This document shows, piece by piece, positions 1-6,095 of a stretch of 7,506 bases of DNA. The stretch is from contig CALLXZ010000204.1 in the NCBI GenBank assembly GCA_937875605.1, forward strand, positions 1-7,506, in the 5' to 3' direction. Source of the DNA: an uncultured Moheibacter sp. Lineage in GTDB: Bacteria; Bacteroidota; Bacteroidia; Flavobacteriales; Weeksellaceae. A program made the translations under genes and the position numbers. Each line of letters starts with the position of its first letter. Positions within the stretch are counted from its first letter, which is position 1. The notes under the pieces are model-generated. The model was given only the letters and a program-made list of their open reading frames with translations, was not told the DNA's origin and did not search any database.

Positions 1-522
1 AGCAATTTCATGTGAAGCTTTATTTTCTGCCGCGATTAAATCAGCAACCGCTTCTGCTTGTGTCAGATCAATTCGACCATTCAAAAAAGCACGTCGAGTA
101 AATTCGCCCGGCTCCGCCAATCTCACTCCGTTTTTAATCAAAACTTGGATAATTTCTTGTTGAATATAAGACGAACCGTGGCAGGTAATCTCTACCAAAT
201 CCTCAGCCGTAAAAGTTTTTGGAGCTTTGAAAACTGAAATCATGACTTCATCAATGATTTCTGGCTTGATGCCAGATGTTGGATGCTGAGTATTTTTTGA
301 TGAATCCGAGTCAGAAAGCGAATTTCGCATTTTTAACTTCGAACTTCGATTTACAATAAATCCATAGTGAACTGTATGCGAATCAGCTTTCGTTAAATTT
401 TTTCCTTTGAAAATTGAATTGACAATCGAAATCGCATCACTGCCAGAGACACGGATAATTCCCAAGGCACCTGTTCCCTGAGATGTTGAAGTTGCGCAAA
501 TTGTGTCGTTTTGAAACATCAT
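1..522 (-). CDS. mnmE: tRNA uridine-5-carboxymethylaminomethyl modification GTPase MnmE, N-terminal part (runs off left edge)
   Basis: The first 174 codons of MnmE, open to the left edge. With MnmG the enzyme modifies the wobble uridine (U34) of certain tRNAs in the cytoplasm. Visible is the N-terminal formyl-tetrahydrofolate-binding domain: NDTICA at residues 5-10, LGIIRVSG near 20-27, [14 protein letters not shown] at 104-117, and [13 protein letters not shown] followed by [16 protein letters not shown] at 138-168, all MnmE hallmarks. The helical and G domains lie outside the window. Two ATGs stand in tandem (520-522 and 517-519); the first directly abuts the TAA stop of the upstream gene. 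A GGAG lies about 9 bases before it (complement of 532-535), inside that gene. Compared with remembered homologues the domain carries about 28 extra Ser-rich residues (about 59-86) between FIVN and EIIDEV. Identity is certain; which ATG is used is not. Confidence 0.96.
   Translation of the reverse strand, partial: MMFQNDTICATSTSQGTGALGIIRVSGSDAISIVNSIFKGKNLTKADSHTVHYGFIVNRSSKLKMRNSLSDSDSSKNTQHPTSGIKPEIIDEVMISVFKAPKTFTAEDLVEITCHGSSYIQQEIIQVLIKNGVRLAEPGEFTRRAFLNGRIDLTQAEAVADLIAAENKASHEIA
261..348. repeat. Repeat-like, palindrome-rich insert within mnmE
   Basis: This stretch encodes MnmE residues about 59-86, which have no counterpart in typical MnmE. At DNA level it holds a tandem heptamer (AACTTCG twice, 335-348), a palindrome GCGAA-T-TTCGC (318-328) and a hairpin CTGGC-TTGAT-GCCAG (261-275). 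Such structure is more typical of small intergenic repeats than of coding DNA. The reading frame stays open through it. Calling it an inserted repeat element is inference; a fast-evolving surface loop would look similar. The edges are approximate. Confidence 0.4.
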
Positions 523-921
523 TTAATTTATCTCCAATTCTTCTAAAATATATTCGGCTTTGATTTCCATTTTCTTATCGGCTTCAAATTGAAATACCAA
601 TTTCTTTTCTGTAAAATCTATCAAAAGCTGAATATCTTTTTTTCCTTCATCATTTTCAATAATGAGCACATAGTTCCCATTTTCAATTTTCCGGTAATCC
701 TTTATAGCAATAGGTTTTTCTTTATCTTCAGGATTTTCAAATGCAATTTTTTCAGTCAAATTAAAAATATATTTGTTTTCAGAATTGGAAGCACCTATAA
801 ACTCCGGTTCTTTGTCAGGAATTATTAAATATTGGTTAATGATTTTGGCTTCTGCAGTAATAACCTGTCCAAAACCTAATTGGATCACCAATAAAAATAA
901 GATTGTTATTGTTTTTTTCAT
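523..921 (-). CDS. Small exported protein of unknown function (132 aa)
   Basis: I do not recognise the family. The protein begins with a clear Sec signal peptide: MKK, a hydrophobic core (residues 4-16), then LGFGQ with likely cleavage around residues 18-19. The mature part is about 113 residues, Glu/Lys/Ile-rich with alternating polar and hydrophobic residues, suggesting a small beta-rich periplasmic or surface domain. There is no lipobox cysteine, no cysteine in the mature part and no catalytic motif I can name. It starts 6 bases after the stop of the DtxR-type regulator and its TAA is followed at once by the ATG of mnmE, in the same frame. The tight spacing argues for translation from a shared mRNA. 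The signal peptide and operon position support a real gene; the function is unknown. Confidence 0.8.
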   Translation of the reverse strand: MKKTITILFLLVIQLGFGQVITAEAKIINQYLIIPDKEPEFIGASNSENKYIFNLTEKIAFENPEDKEKPIAIKDYRKIENGNYVLIIENDEGKKDIQLLIDFTEKKLVFQFEADKKMEIKAEYILEELEIN

Positions 922-927
922 GGAAAC

Positions 928-1581
928 TCATTTCTTTTCAACCAATAATCTTTCAGTAACCTTCGGACTCAAAACGATTTTTTGACCGTTAAACTGAACG
1001 GTTATATTCTGATCAAATTCTTCTTTTTCCAAAATTTCGATCTGGGTTTCGAGTACGATATTTTTGGTATTCAAATACTTAAGAAATTCATCGTTGGAAT
1101 TCGTAACAGCAACCAGTTTCAATTTATCTCCGGGCAAAAATTGGTTTAGCGTTTCATACGTTTTCCATTGGATTTTTCCCGAAGCGTCCGGAATCGGCGA
1201 ACCGTGCGGATCGACTGTAGGAAAATCCAGCAATTCATCCATTTTAGCGAAAAATTTCGGCGAATGAATGTGCTCAATTTGTTCAGCAACTTCGTGCACT
1301 TCTTCCCAACCAAATCCCATTTTTTCTACCAGAAACATTTCAGTCAAACGGTGTTTCCGGATGATACCGAGTGCTTCTTTTTTCCCTTCTTCGGTGAGTT
1401 GGATAGGCTTATAGGTTTGATAGTTCAGGAAACCTTTGATGGCCAACTTTTTAACCATACTGTTAACCGTGGGCATTTTTATATTCAGCGCCTTGCTCAA
1501 TTCATTTACTGTAACCTCTCCTGATTTTTCCGAAAGGTTGAACATGGCTTTCAGGTAATTTTCTTCCGTAAGCGAAATCAT
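928..1581 (-). CDS. DtxR/MntR-family metal-dependent transcriptional repressor
   Basis: A cytoplasmic regulator of 217 aa that should bind operator DNA when loaded with Fe(II) or Mn(II), typically controlling metal uptake. An N-terminal winged helix-turn-helix spans about residues 5-65, with recognition helix near MPTVNSMVKKL (36-46). The dimerisation and metal-binding domain follows: His77 and Glu81 in RKHRLTE, His96 in EVHEVAE, and Glu100, Glu103, His104 in EQIEHIHS, then the family motif DPHGSPIP (124-131). Glu100 occupies the place of DtxR Cys102, a more MntR-like choice. Asn8 occupies the place of DtxR Met10 or MntR Asp8; as I recall this is usual in Bacteroidota homologues. Residues about 145-217 form an FeoA/SH3-like C-terminal domain, absent from short MntR proteins. 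It starts 9 bases after the phosphoesterase stop, so it probably shares that promoter. The metal specificity cannot be read from the sequence. Confidence 0.93.
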   Translation of the reverse strand: MISLTEENYLKAMFNLSEKSGEVTVNELSKALNIKMPTVNSMVKKLAIKGFLNYQTYKPIQLTEEGKKEALGIIRKHRLTEMFLVEKMGFGWEEVHEVAEQIEHIHSPKFFAKMDELLDFPTVDPHGSPIPDASGKIQWKTYETLNQFLPGDKLKLVAVTNSNDEFLKYLNTKNIVLETQIEILEKEEFDQNITVQFNGQKIVLSPKVTERLLVEKK

Positions 1582-1590
1582 GGTACGAAT

Positions 1591-2820
1591 TTACGAAATT
1601 CCTTTCTTCTTCAATTCAATCAATGTAATTTCTGGCCAAATCCCTACTCTGCCGGGATAAGCATGATAGCCAAATCCGCGGTTTACATATAAAAAACGAC
1701 CCGTATTTTCATACAAACCAGCCCAATATTTGTAAACATATTGCACCGGGCTCCACTTAAATATACCTGGAATCTCGATCCCAAACTGCATTCCGTGGGT
1801 ATGGCCGCTTAATGTTAAATGATAATTCATAGGATTATTCTGAACTTCCAAATCCCAATGCGAAGGATCATGCGAAAGCAAAATTTTAAAATCTTCTTTG
1901 CTCAAACCTTCTGATGCTTTTTTCAAATCACCGACTTGTTTAAAACCCCTACCCCAATTCTCCACTCCTATCAAATTGATTTCCGAATTTCCTTTTTTAA
2001 GATTCACATTTTGATTTAATAATAAATTGAAACCTATTTTTGGATGTATTCCTTTTATGTAATCAAAATTCAATATTTTATCACGATCACTGGGCCAATT
2101 CACATATTCACCATAATCATGATTTCCAAGTACTGAATATTTTCCGAATTGAGGTTGTTTTATCGATGAAAAAAGCTCAACCCAATTGTCCATTTCCGAA
2201 CCGTGCGTATTAACCAAATCGCCTGTAAATACAAGTAAATCAAAATCTTGTTCGTTAATTAAATCAATTCCATATTTAATTTTTTCAGGATTATCAAAAC
2301 TTCCACTGTGAATGTCCGATAATTGTAAAAGTGTAAAACCATCAAATTCAGCCGGTAAATCATCAAAATAAACGGTCGATTTTAGAACTTTATAATTGTA
2401 TCTTCCTTGGAGAATTCCGTAAATAAGCGACGAAAAAGGAATTGCCGCTATGGCAAGCGAAACTTGACTAATGAATCTTCTCCTTTCGGGCAAAAATCCG
2501 GAAGATGTTTCGGAATTCGTAAAATACTGATAAGTCCCTATAAATAATCGAAATGCATCTTCTGTCAATAAAAAAAGTGTCAATAATAATTTAGGAATAT
2601 AAATCAACAGGAAAAGCCCTAGTGTAATAAGTGTTTGGGTTGTTTGTCCAACATTTCGGTCAAATTTCAGAAAAGAATAAATCAGGAATGCCAATGCGAA
2701 AAAGGAAATTAACAAATAAATCCGTTGGATCCATTTATTATCAAATGCCGTCTTAACGGCTTGATAAGCATAGAATTCAACCAATACGGCAAAAATTAAA
2801 AAGAAAATCCAGCGTTTCAT
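1591..2820 (-). CDS. Membrane-anchored calcineurin-like metallophosphoesterase (YkuE-like)
   Basis: A 409-aa predicted phosphoesterase with a dinuclear metal centre. Membrane segments are seen at about residues 4-22, 34-51 and 62-86, and a fourth hydrophobic stretch at about 117-137 follows RRRFIS, a twin-arginine-like motif. The catalytic domain (about 160-405) has the full set of motifs: LSDIHSG (Asp169, His171), GDLVN (Asp201), GNHD (Asn233, His234), LLSHDPSHW (His317) and SGHTHG (His340, His342), so it should be active. The substrate is unknown; relatives such as B. subtilis YkuE and LpxH-like enzymes act on phospholipid-type or nucleotide phosphoesters. The topology suggests the enzyme domain lies outside the cytoplasmic membrane (inference). 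It is the first gene of a tight leftward operon with the metal regulator, a small exported protein and mnmE. The start ATG follows a 116-base divergent region; no Shine-Dalgarno is evident. Confidence 0.92.
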   Translation of the reverse strand: MKRWIFFLIFAVLVEFYAYQAVKTAFDNKWIQRIYLLISFFALAFLIYSFLKFDRNVGQTTQTLITLGLFLLIYIPKLLLTLFLLTEDAFRLFIGTYQYFTNSETSSGFLPERRRFISQVSLAIAAIPFSSLIYGILQGRYNYKVLKSTVYFDDLPAEFDGFTLLQLSDIHSGSFDNPEKIKYGIDLINEQDFDLLVFTGDLVNTHGSEMDNWVELFSSIKQPQFGKYSVLGNHDYGEYVNWPSDRDKILNFDYIKGIHPKIGFNLLLNQNVNLKKGNSEINLIGVENWGRGFKQVGDLKKASEGLSKEDFKILLSHDPSHWDLEVQNNPMNYHLTLSGHTHGMQFGIEIPGIFKWSPVQYVYKYWAGLYENTGRFLYVNRGFGYHAYPGRVGIWPEITLIELKKKGIS

Positions 2821-2936
2821 TCGTTCAAATTAATTGGCAAATAAACATCAAATAAAAAGGTCATAGTGTTAAGAATTAATCAAAAATTAACGAGGAGGAC
2901 ATACAAAATTTATACCTTTCGAAAAATTTTGAAGAA
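2821..2936. promoter_or_regulatory. Divergent intergenic region with probable back-to-back promoters
   Basis: This 116-base AT-rich gap must carry the promoters for the leftward phosphoesterase operon and the rightward alkaline phosphatase. On the plus strand TACCTTTC (2913-2920) resembles the Bacteroidota -7 element TAnnTTTG, but its -33 partner is poor (TTA at 2887, 23 bases away). On the minus strand two TTTATTTG strings lie close to the start of the phosphoesterase gene; each differs from the -7 consensus by one base. A loose inverted repeat GTTAA/TTAAC at 2868-2891 could be an operator. None of these sites is convincing alone; the regulatory role is inferred from gene layout. Confidence 0.5.
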
Positions 2937-4349
2937 ATGGACAGAAGAAAGTTTTTCAAATACGGAAGTTTAGCGGCTGCTGGCGCTACAATTCTTTCTC
3001 CCATAGACGTTTTTGGAAAAGAAATCGATTTTATAAATAAAGGAGGAACTGCAAAGAACATCATCATGCTCATCAGCGACGGAATGAGTACCGGAACGCT
3101 GAATATGGCTGACTTATATCTGAATCGAAAATATGGAAAAGGTTCCAACTGGATGCAGCTTTACAAAGATAATCGCGTTTCACGTGCGTTAATGGATACG
3201 GCTTCTGCAAGTTCCATCGTGACGGATTCGGCAGCAGCAAGTTCAGCCTTCGGTGGTGGATTTCGGGTAAAAAACGGTTCGCTTAACGTCAGTCCTGAAG
3301 GAAAAGAAAATATGCCCATCTGGCAAAAATTTAAAAAAGCAGGAAAAAAAGCCGGTTGTGTGACTACTGTTCCTATCACCCATGCAACACCTGCAGGATT
3401 TTGTGTATGCAATGACAGCCGGAATTCTCAGCCCGAAATTGCTGAAGAATATTTGAAGCATGGTTTTGATGTGCTTTTAGGAGGAGGAGATCAATTCTTT
3501 AATTCCGAAAAAAGAGAAGATAGAAAAAATGTTTATAATACCTACGAAAACAAAGGATATAAAGTTGTAAAATCGAGGAATCAACTAATGAACGCTCCTG
3601 ATAACAAACCGATTTTAGGAGTTTTTGACCATGATGGACTTCCTTATACGATTGACAGAAATTCTTCTAAAGAGTTACAAGAACAAATTCCTACTTTGGC
3701 TGAAATGACCCAAAAAGCTATCAACTGCATGAAATCGCATCCAAAAGGATTTGTGTTACAAGTAGAAGGTGGAAAAGTGGATTGGGCGGCACATGCTAAC
3801 GATATTTCAGGTTTGATTTATGATCAGATTGCTTTTGATGATGCGTTAAAAGTCGCCATTGATTTTGCCGAAAAAGATAAAAATACTTTGGTAATCATGA
3901 CGACAGATCATGGAAATGCTAATCCGGGTGTGATTTATGGAAAAAATGCAAATGATCATTTTGATTCGATTCATAAATATACTCAGACCAATGAGTGGAT
4001 TCTAAATCAAATTCAGCCGCAGGATAGTTTATCGAAAGTGAAAGATTTGATTACGCAAATAAACGGAATCAGTTTGAACGATGAAGATGCAAAGCACATC
4101 AAATCGTATTACGAAGGTCTTGAAAAGGAAGAAGAAGGTTTATATAATTATAAAAAATTGCCTTTCAAAACCTATTCGGAAATTCAGAAAAAATATAATT
4201 CGGTAGGTTGGATCAGTATGGATCATTCGGCAGATTATGTAGAATTAGCGATGTTTGGTCCAGGAAGCGAAAATTTGAAACCATTTGTAAAGAATACCGA
4301 TATTCATTACTTAATGCTGGAAGCAGCCGGAGTAGAGAACAAATTTTAA
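2937..4349 (+). CDS. Tat-exported alkaline phosphatase, PhoA family
   Basis: A 470-aa phosphomonoesterase that should release phosphate from organic esters in the periplasm or outside the cell, using two zinc and one magnesium ion. The N terminus MDRRKFFKYG followed by an Ala/Leu stretch ending near VFG27 is a twin-arginine signal, implying export of the folded protein. Active-site residues by comparison with E. coli PhoA: Asp48 (LISDG), nucleophile Ser98 after Asp97 (VTDSAAAS), His149 and Thr151 (HATPAGF), Arg162 (substrate arginine), Glu277 (QVEGG), Asp282 and His286 (VDWAAH), Asp324 and His325 (TTDHG), and His430 (MDHSAD). His149 and Trp283 replace E. coli Asp153 and Lys328, as in TAB5 and Vibrio enzymes. 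ATG 2937 is the only usual start codon after the in-frame stop TAA at 2877-2879. It is read away from the phosphoesterase operon. Phosphate control is likely for the family, but no Pho-type box was recognised. Confidence 0.95.
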   Translation: MDRRKFFKYGSLAAAGATILSPIDVFGKEIDFINKGGTAKNIIMLISDGMSTGTLNMADLYLNRKYGKGSNWMQLYKDNRVSRALMDTASASSIVTDSAAASSAFGGGFRVKNGSLNVSPEGKENMPIWQKFKKAGKKAGCVTTVPITHATPAGFCVCNDSRNSQPEIAEEYLKHGFDVLLGGGDQFFNSEKREDRKNVYNTYENKGYKVVKSRNQLMNAPDNKPILGVFDHDGLPYTIDRNSSKELQEQIPTLAEMTQKAINCMKSHPKGFVLQVEGGKVDWAAHANDISGLIYDQIAFDDALKVAIDFAEKDKNTLVIMTTDHGNANPGVIYGKNANDHFDSIHKYTQTNEWILNQIQPQDSLSKVKDLITQINGISLNDEDAKHIKSYYEGLEKEEEGLYNYKKLPFKTYSEIQKKYNSVGWISMDHSADYVELAMFGPGSENLKPFVKNTDIHYLMLEAAGVENKF

Positions 4350-4394
4350 GTAAAATCTGAAATTCTACTAAATTGATTTCAAAGAGGTTAATGA

Positions 4395-4411
4395 AACATT
4401 AGCAAAATGTT
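4395..4411. other. Small inverted repeat downstream of the alkaline phosphatase
   Basis: AACATT and AATGTT form a perfect 6-base inverted repeat around a 5-base loop (AGCAA), 45 bases after the phosphatase stop. The stem is AT-rich and has no T-run after it, so it is a poor intrinsic terminator. It lies about 25 bases upstream of the candidate promoter for the next gene and could equally be an operator or chance in AT-rich DNA. Confidence 0.2.
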
Positions 4412-4436
4412 AAAGGTTTCAAAAAATAATAGTATC

Positions 4437-4464
4437 TTGCGAAACTTAAATCTGTATAAGTTTA
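4437..4464 (+). promoter_or_regulatory. Bacteroidota-type promoter for the NfeD-like gene
   Basis: TTG at 4437-4439 and TAAGTTTA at 4457-4464, 17 bases apart, match the Flavobacterium promoter pattern (TTG, 17-23 bases, TAnnTTTG) with only the last base off. The ATG of the next gene lies 8 bases beyond the -7 element, so transcription from here would start at or next to the start codon, giving a leaderless or nearly leaderless mRNA. The match is seen; use of the site is inferred. Confidence 0.4.
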
Positions 4465-4471
4465 GGGATGT

Positions 4472-5017
4472 ATGTGGGATTGGTTCAAAACATTAAATTG
4501 GTACGAACAAATACTTTGGTTAGTTTCCATAGTGGCAACGCTTATATTCTTCTCTCAAATTGCATCTACTGTTATCAAAAAAACACCGGATAAAAAACGA
4601 AAATATATTTTTTCCAACTTCCTTGCTTTTAAAAACATTACCGCATTTTTCTCTATGTTTGGATGGGTCACTATCTCCAGTCTTTATCAGGGATTTAATT
4701 ATTCGTCGGCAATAATCATTGGTATTCTAAGTGGATTAATTCTTATGGGAGTGATGTCCGTTTTGTTTTATTTTACACAAAAATTAAAAGAAAATGAAGC
4801 GCCGGAATCTCCTCAGGATATTAATTCGACAGGGGAAGTGATAATTGACATCGGAAAAAAAAGAAGCAGTTCGGGCAAAATTAAAATTAAAATAGATGGA
4901 GGTCATAAAATTATGGATGCGATGACCGATTTTGATCATGACGTAAAAAAAGGAACCAAAATAAGAGTAGAATCGGTCACATCAAATGGAATTTTCATTA
5001 TAAAACCTATGCAATAA
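4472..5017 (+). CDS. NfeD-like membrane protein with C-terminal OB-fold domain
   Basis: A 181-aa protein with hydrophobic membrane segments at about residues 12-34, 55-74 and 78-103, then an acidic linker (107-118) and a soluble domain of about 60 residues from STGEVIIDIG (119-128) to IIKPMQ, rich in short beta strands with the GxV / KGTxIRV pattern of NfeD OB folds. The segment FKNITAFFSMFGW (53-65) followed by a Gly-rich helix resembles Bacteroidota proteins encoded beside flotillins, where the pair is thought to organise membrane domains. No flotillin lies next to it here: the neighbours are the phosphatase upstream and a secreted propeller protein downstream. The start is the first ATG after an in-frame TAG at 4463-4465, and no Shine-Dalgarno precedes it. 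The family call is good; the cellular role is inferred. Confidence 0.8.
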   Translation: MWDWFKTLNWYEQILWLVSIVATLIFFSQIASTVIKKTPDKKRKYIFSNFLAFKNITAFFSMFGWVTISSLYQGFNYSSAIIIGILSGLILMGVMSVLFYFTQKLKENEAPESPQDINSTGEVIIDIGKKRSSSGKIKIKIDGGHKIMDAMTDFDHDVKKGTKIRVESVTSNGIFIIKPMQ

Positions 5018-5052
5018 ATAAAAAGTTCAATAAAACCTAATTTCTAAACCTA

Positions 5053-6075
5053 ATGCAAAAAAATATTTTAGCCCTACTGATGCTGGGTGTTTTCACTTTC
5101 AGCTATTCCCAACAAGTAAAAATTCTAAATTTAGACAAACCTGATGTTTCATTTCGCGGACTTTCGGTAGTGGATGATTATGTTTTATGGGTAAGCGGAT
5201 CAAAAGGAACAGTTGGTTTGAGTCATAATGGCGCTAAATCTTTCAACTGGCTGAAAATGATTGGTTATGAAAACCGAGATTTCAGAGCCATTTATGCAGT
5301 TGACCATCAAAATGTAGTGGTAGTTGCTGTCGGTTCTCCCGGAATTATTTTAAAAACTTCGGATGGAGGCGCCAACTGGAAAGAGGTTTACAAAGATGAA
5401 TCTCCAGATGTTTTCATGAATGCCGTTGATTTTGCGAATTATAATCCTTCACTCGGTGTCGTAGTTGGAGATCCTATAGATGATGAACCGTATATTTTAA
5501 AAACAGTTGACGGTGGAGATACCTGGAAAAAAATGGATTCAAAAGACCTTCATCAATTTGCAAAAGACGAAGCATTTTTTGCAGCCAGTAATTCTAATGT
5601 GAAATTGTTGGACGAAACAACTTTTATAGCGGTAACAGGTGGAAGCAAATCCCATATTTTATACAATGCCACTCCTCCTATGGCGTTACCTTTAAGCAAG
5701 ACTGAATCTACAACTTCCGGAGCAAACGGGCTGGATTATTCGGTAATGGGAAATTTTGGTTTGATTGTTGGAGGAGATTTTGAAAAACCAGATTCTTCAG
5801 AAAACAATTTGTTTATCTTCGAATTGGAAAATATGAAAACACCGGTTGTTTCCAGTCCGGTTTCACCACCTTTAGGATACAAAAGTGGAGTCGCCATTCA
5901 AAATGAAACAAAAGCCATCAGTTGTGGTTTATCGGGAGTTGACATAACCCAAGACAAAGGAAAAAATTGGAAAAATATTTCAAAGACCGGTTACCATGCT
6001 TGTAAAAAAGCAAAAAACGGAAGTAAGGTGTACCTGACCGGACCGAGCGGTAGGATTGGGTATCTTTTGGAATAG
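5053..6075 (+). CDS. Secreted YCF48/BNR-type beta-propeller protein
   Basis: A 340-aa protein with a Sec signal peptide (MQKN, hydrophobic core to about residue 17, cleavage near SYSQ at 17-20). The mature part shows Asp-box motifs typical of sialidase-like and YCF48-like propellers: TSDGGANW (102-109), TVDGGDTW (151-158), TQDKGKNW (299-306) and a degraded copy around SHNGAKSFNW (57-66). Short strand patterns such as GVVVGD, GLIVGG and ISCGLSG recur between them, as expected for propeller blades. Homologues in Bacteroidota are often labelled oxidoreductase without visible support; I see no cofactor or catalytic motif. The function is unknown, probably binding or scaffolding in the periplasm or at the surface. 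It follows the NfeD-like gene by 35 bases and precedes the AsmA-like gene by 20 bases, so it is probably co-transcribed. No Shine-Dalgarno is present. Confidence 0.85.
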   Translation: MQKNILALLMLGVFTFSYSQQVKILNLDKPDVSFRGLSVVDDYVLWVSGSKGTVGLSHNGAKSFNWLKMIGYENRDFRAIYAVDHQNVVVVAVGSPGIILKTSDGGANWKEVYKDESPDVFMNAVDFANYNPSLGVVVGDPIDDEPYILKTVDGGDTWKKMDSKDLHQFAKDEAFFAASNSNVKLLDETTFIAVTGGSKSHILYNATPPMALPLSKTESTTSGANGLDYSVMGNFGLIVGGDFEKPDSSENNLFIFELENMKTPVVSSPVSPPLGYKSGVAIQNETKAISCGLSGVDITQDKGKNWKNISKTGYHACKKAKNGSKVYLTGPSGRIGYLLE

Positions 6076-6095
6076 TGCCTAAATCTTGAAAAACA

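Noticed and set aside
589..985. Plus-strand open frames of 79 and 70 codons
   Set aside because: They lie antisense to the small exported protein and the end of the regulator, have Phe-rich composition typical of the complement of Lys/Glu-rich coding DNA, and overlap each other.
1064..1524. Plus-strand open frames of 67 and 118 codons
   Set aside because: Antisense to the DtxR-type gene, which has full domain support; no domain or signal is recognisable in them.
2876..3461. Minus-strand open frames of 90, 83 and 72 codons
   Set aside because: Antisense to the alkaline phosphatase, whose active-site residues are all conserved; the antisense proteins are low-complexity shadows.
5033..5054. 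Nine-base direct repeat AAACCTAAT before the propeller gene
   Set aside because: Only two short AT-rich copies four bases apart; probably chance, although an operator cannot be excluded.
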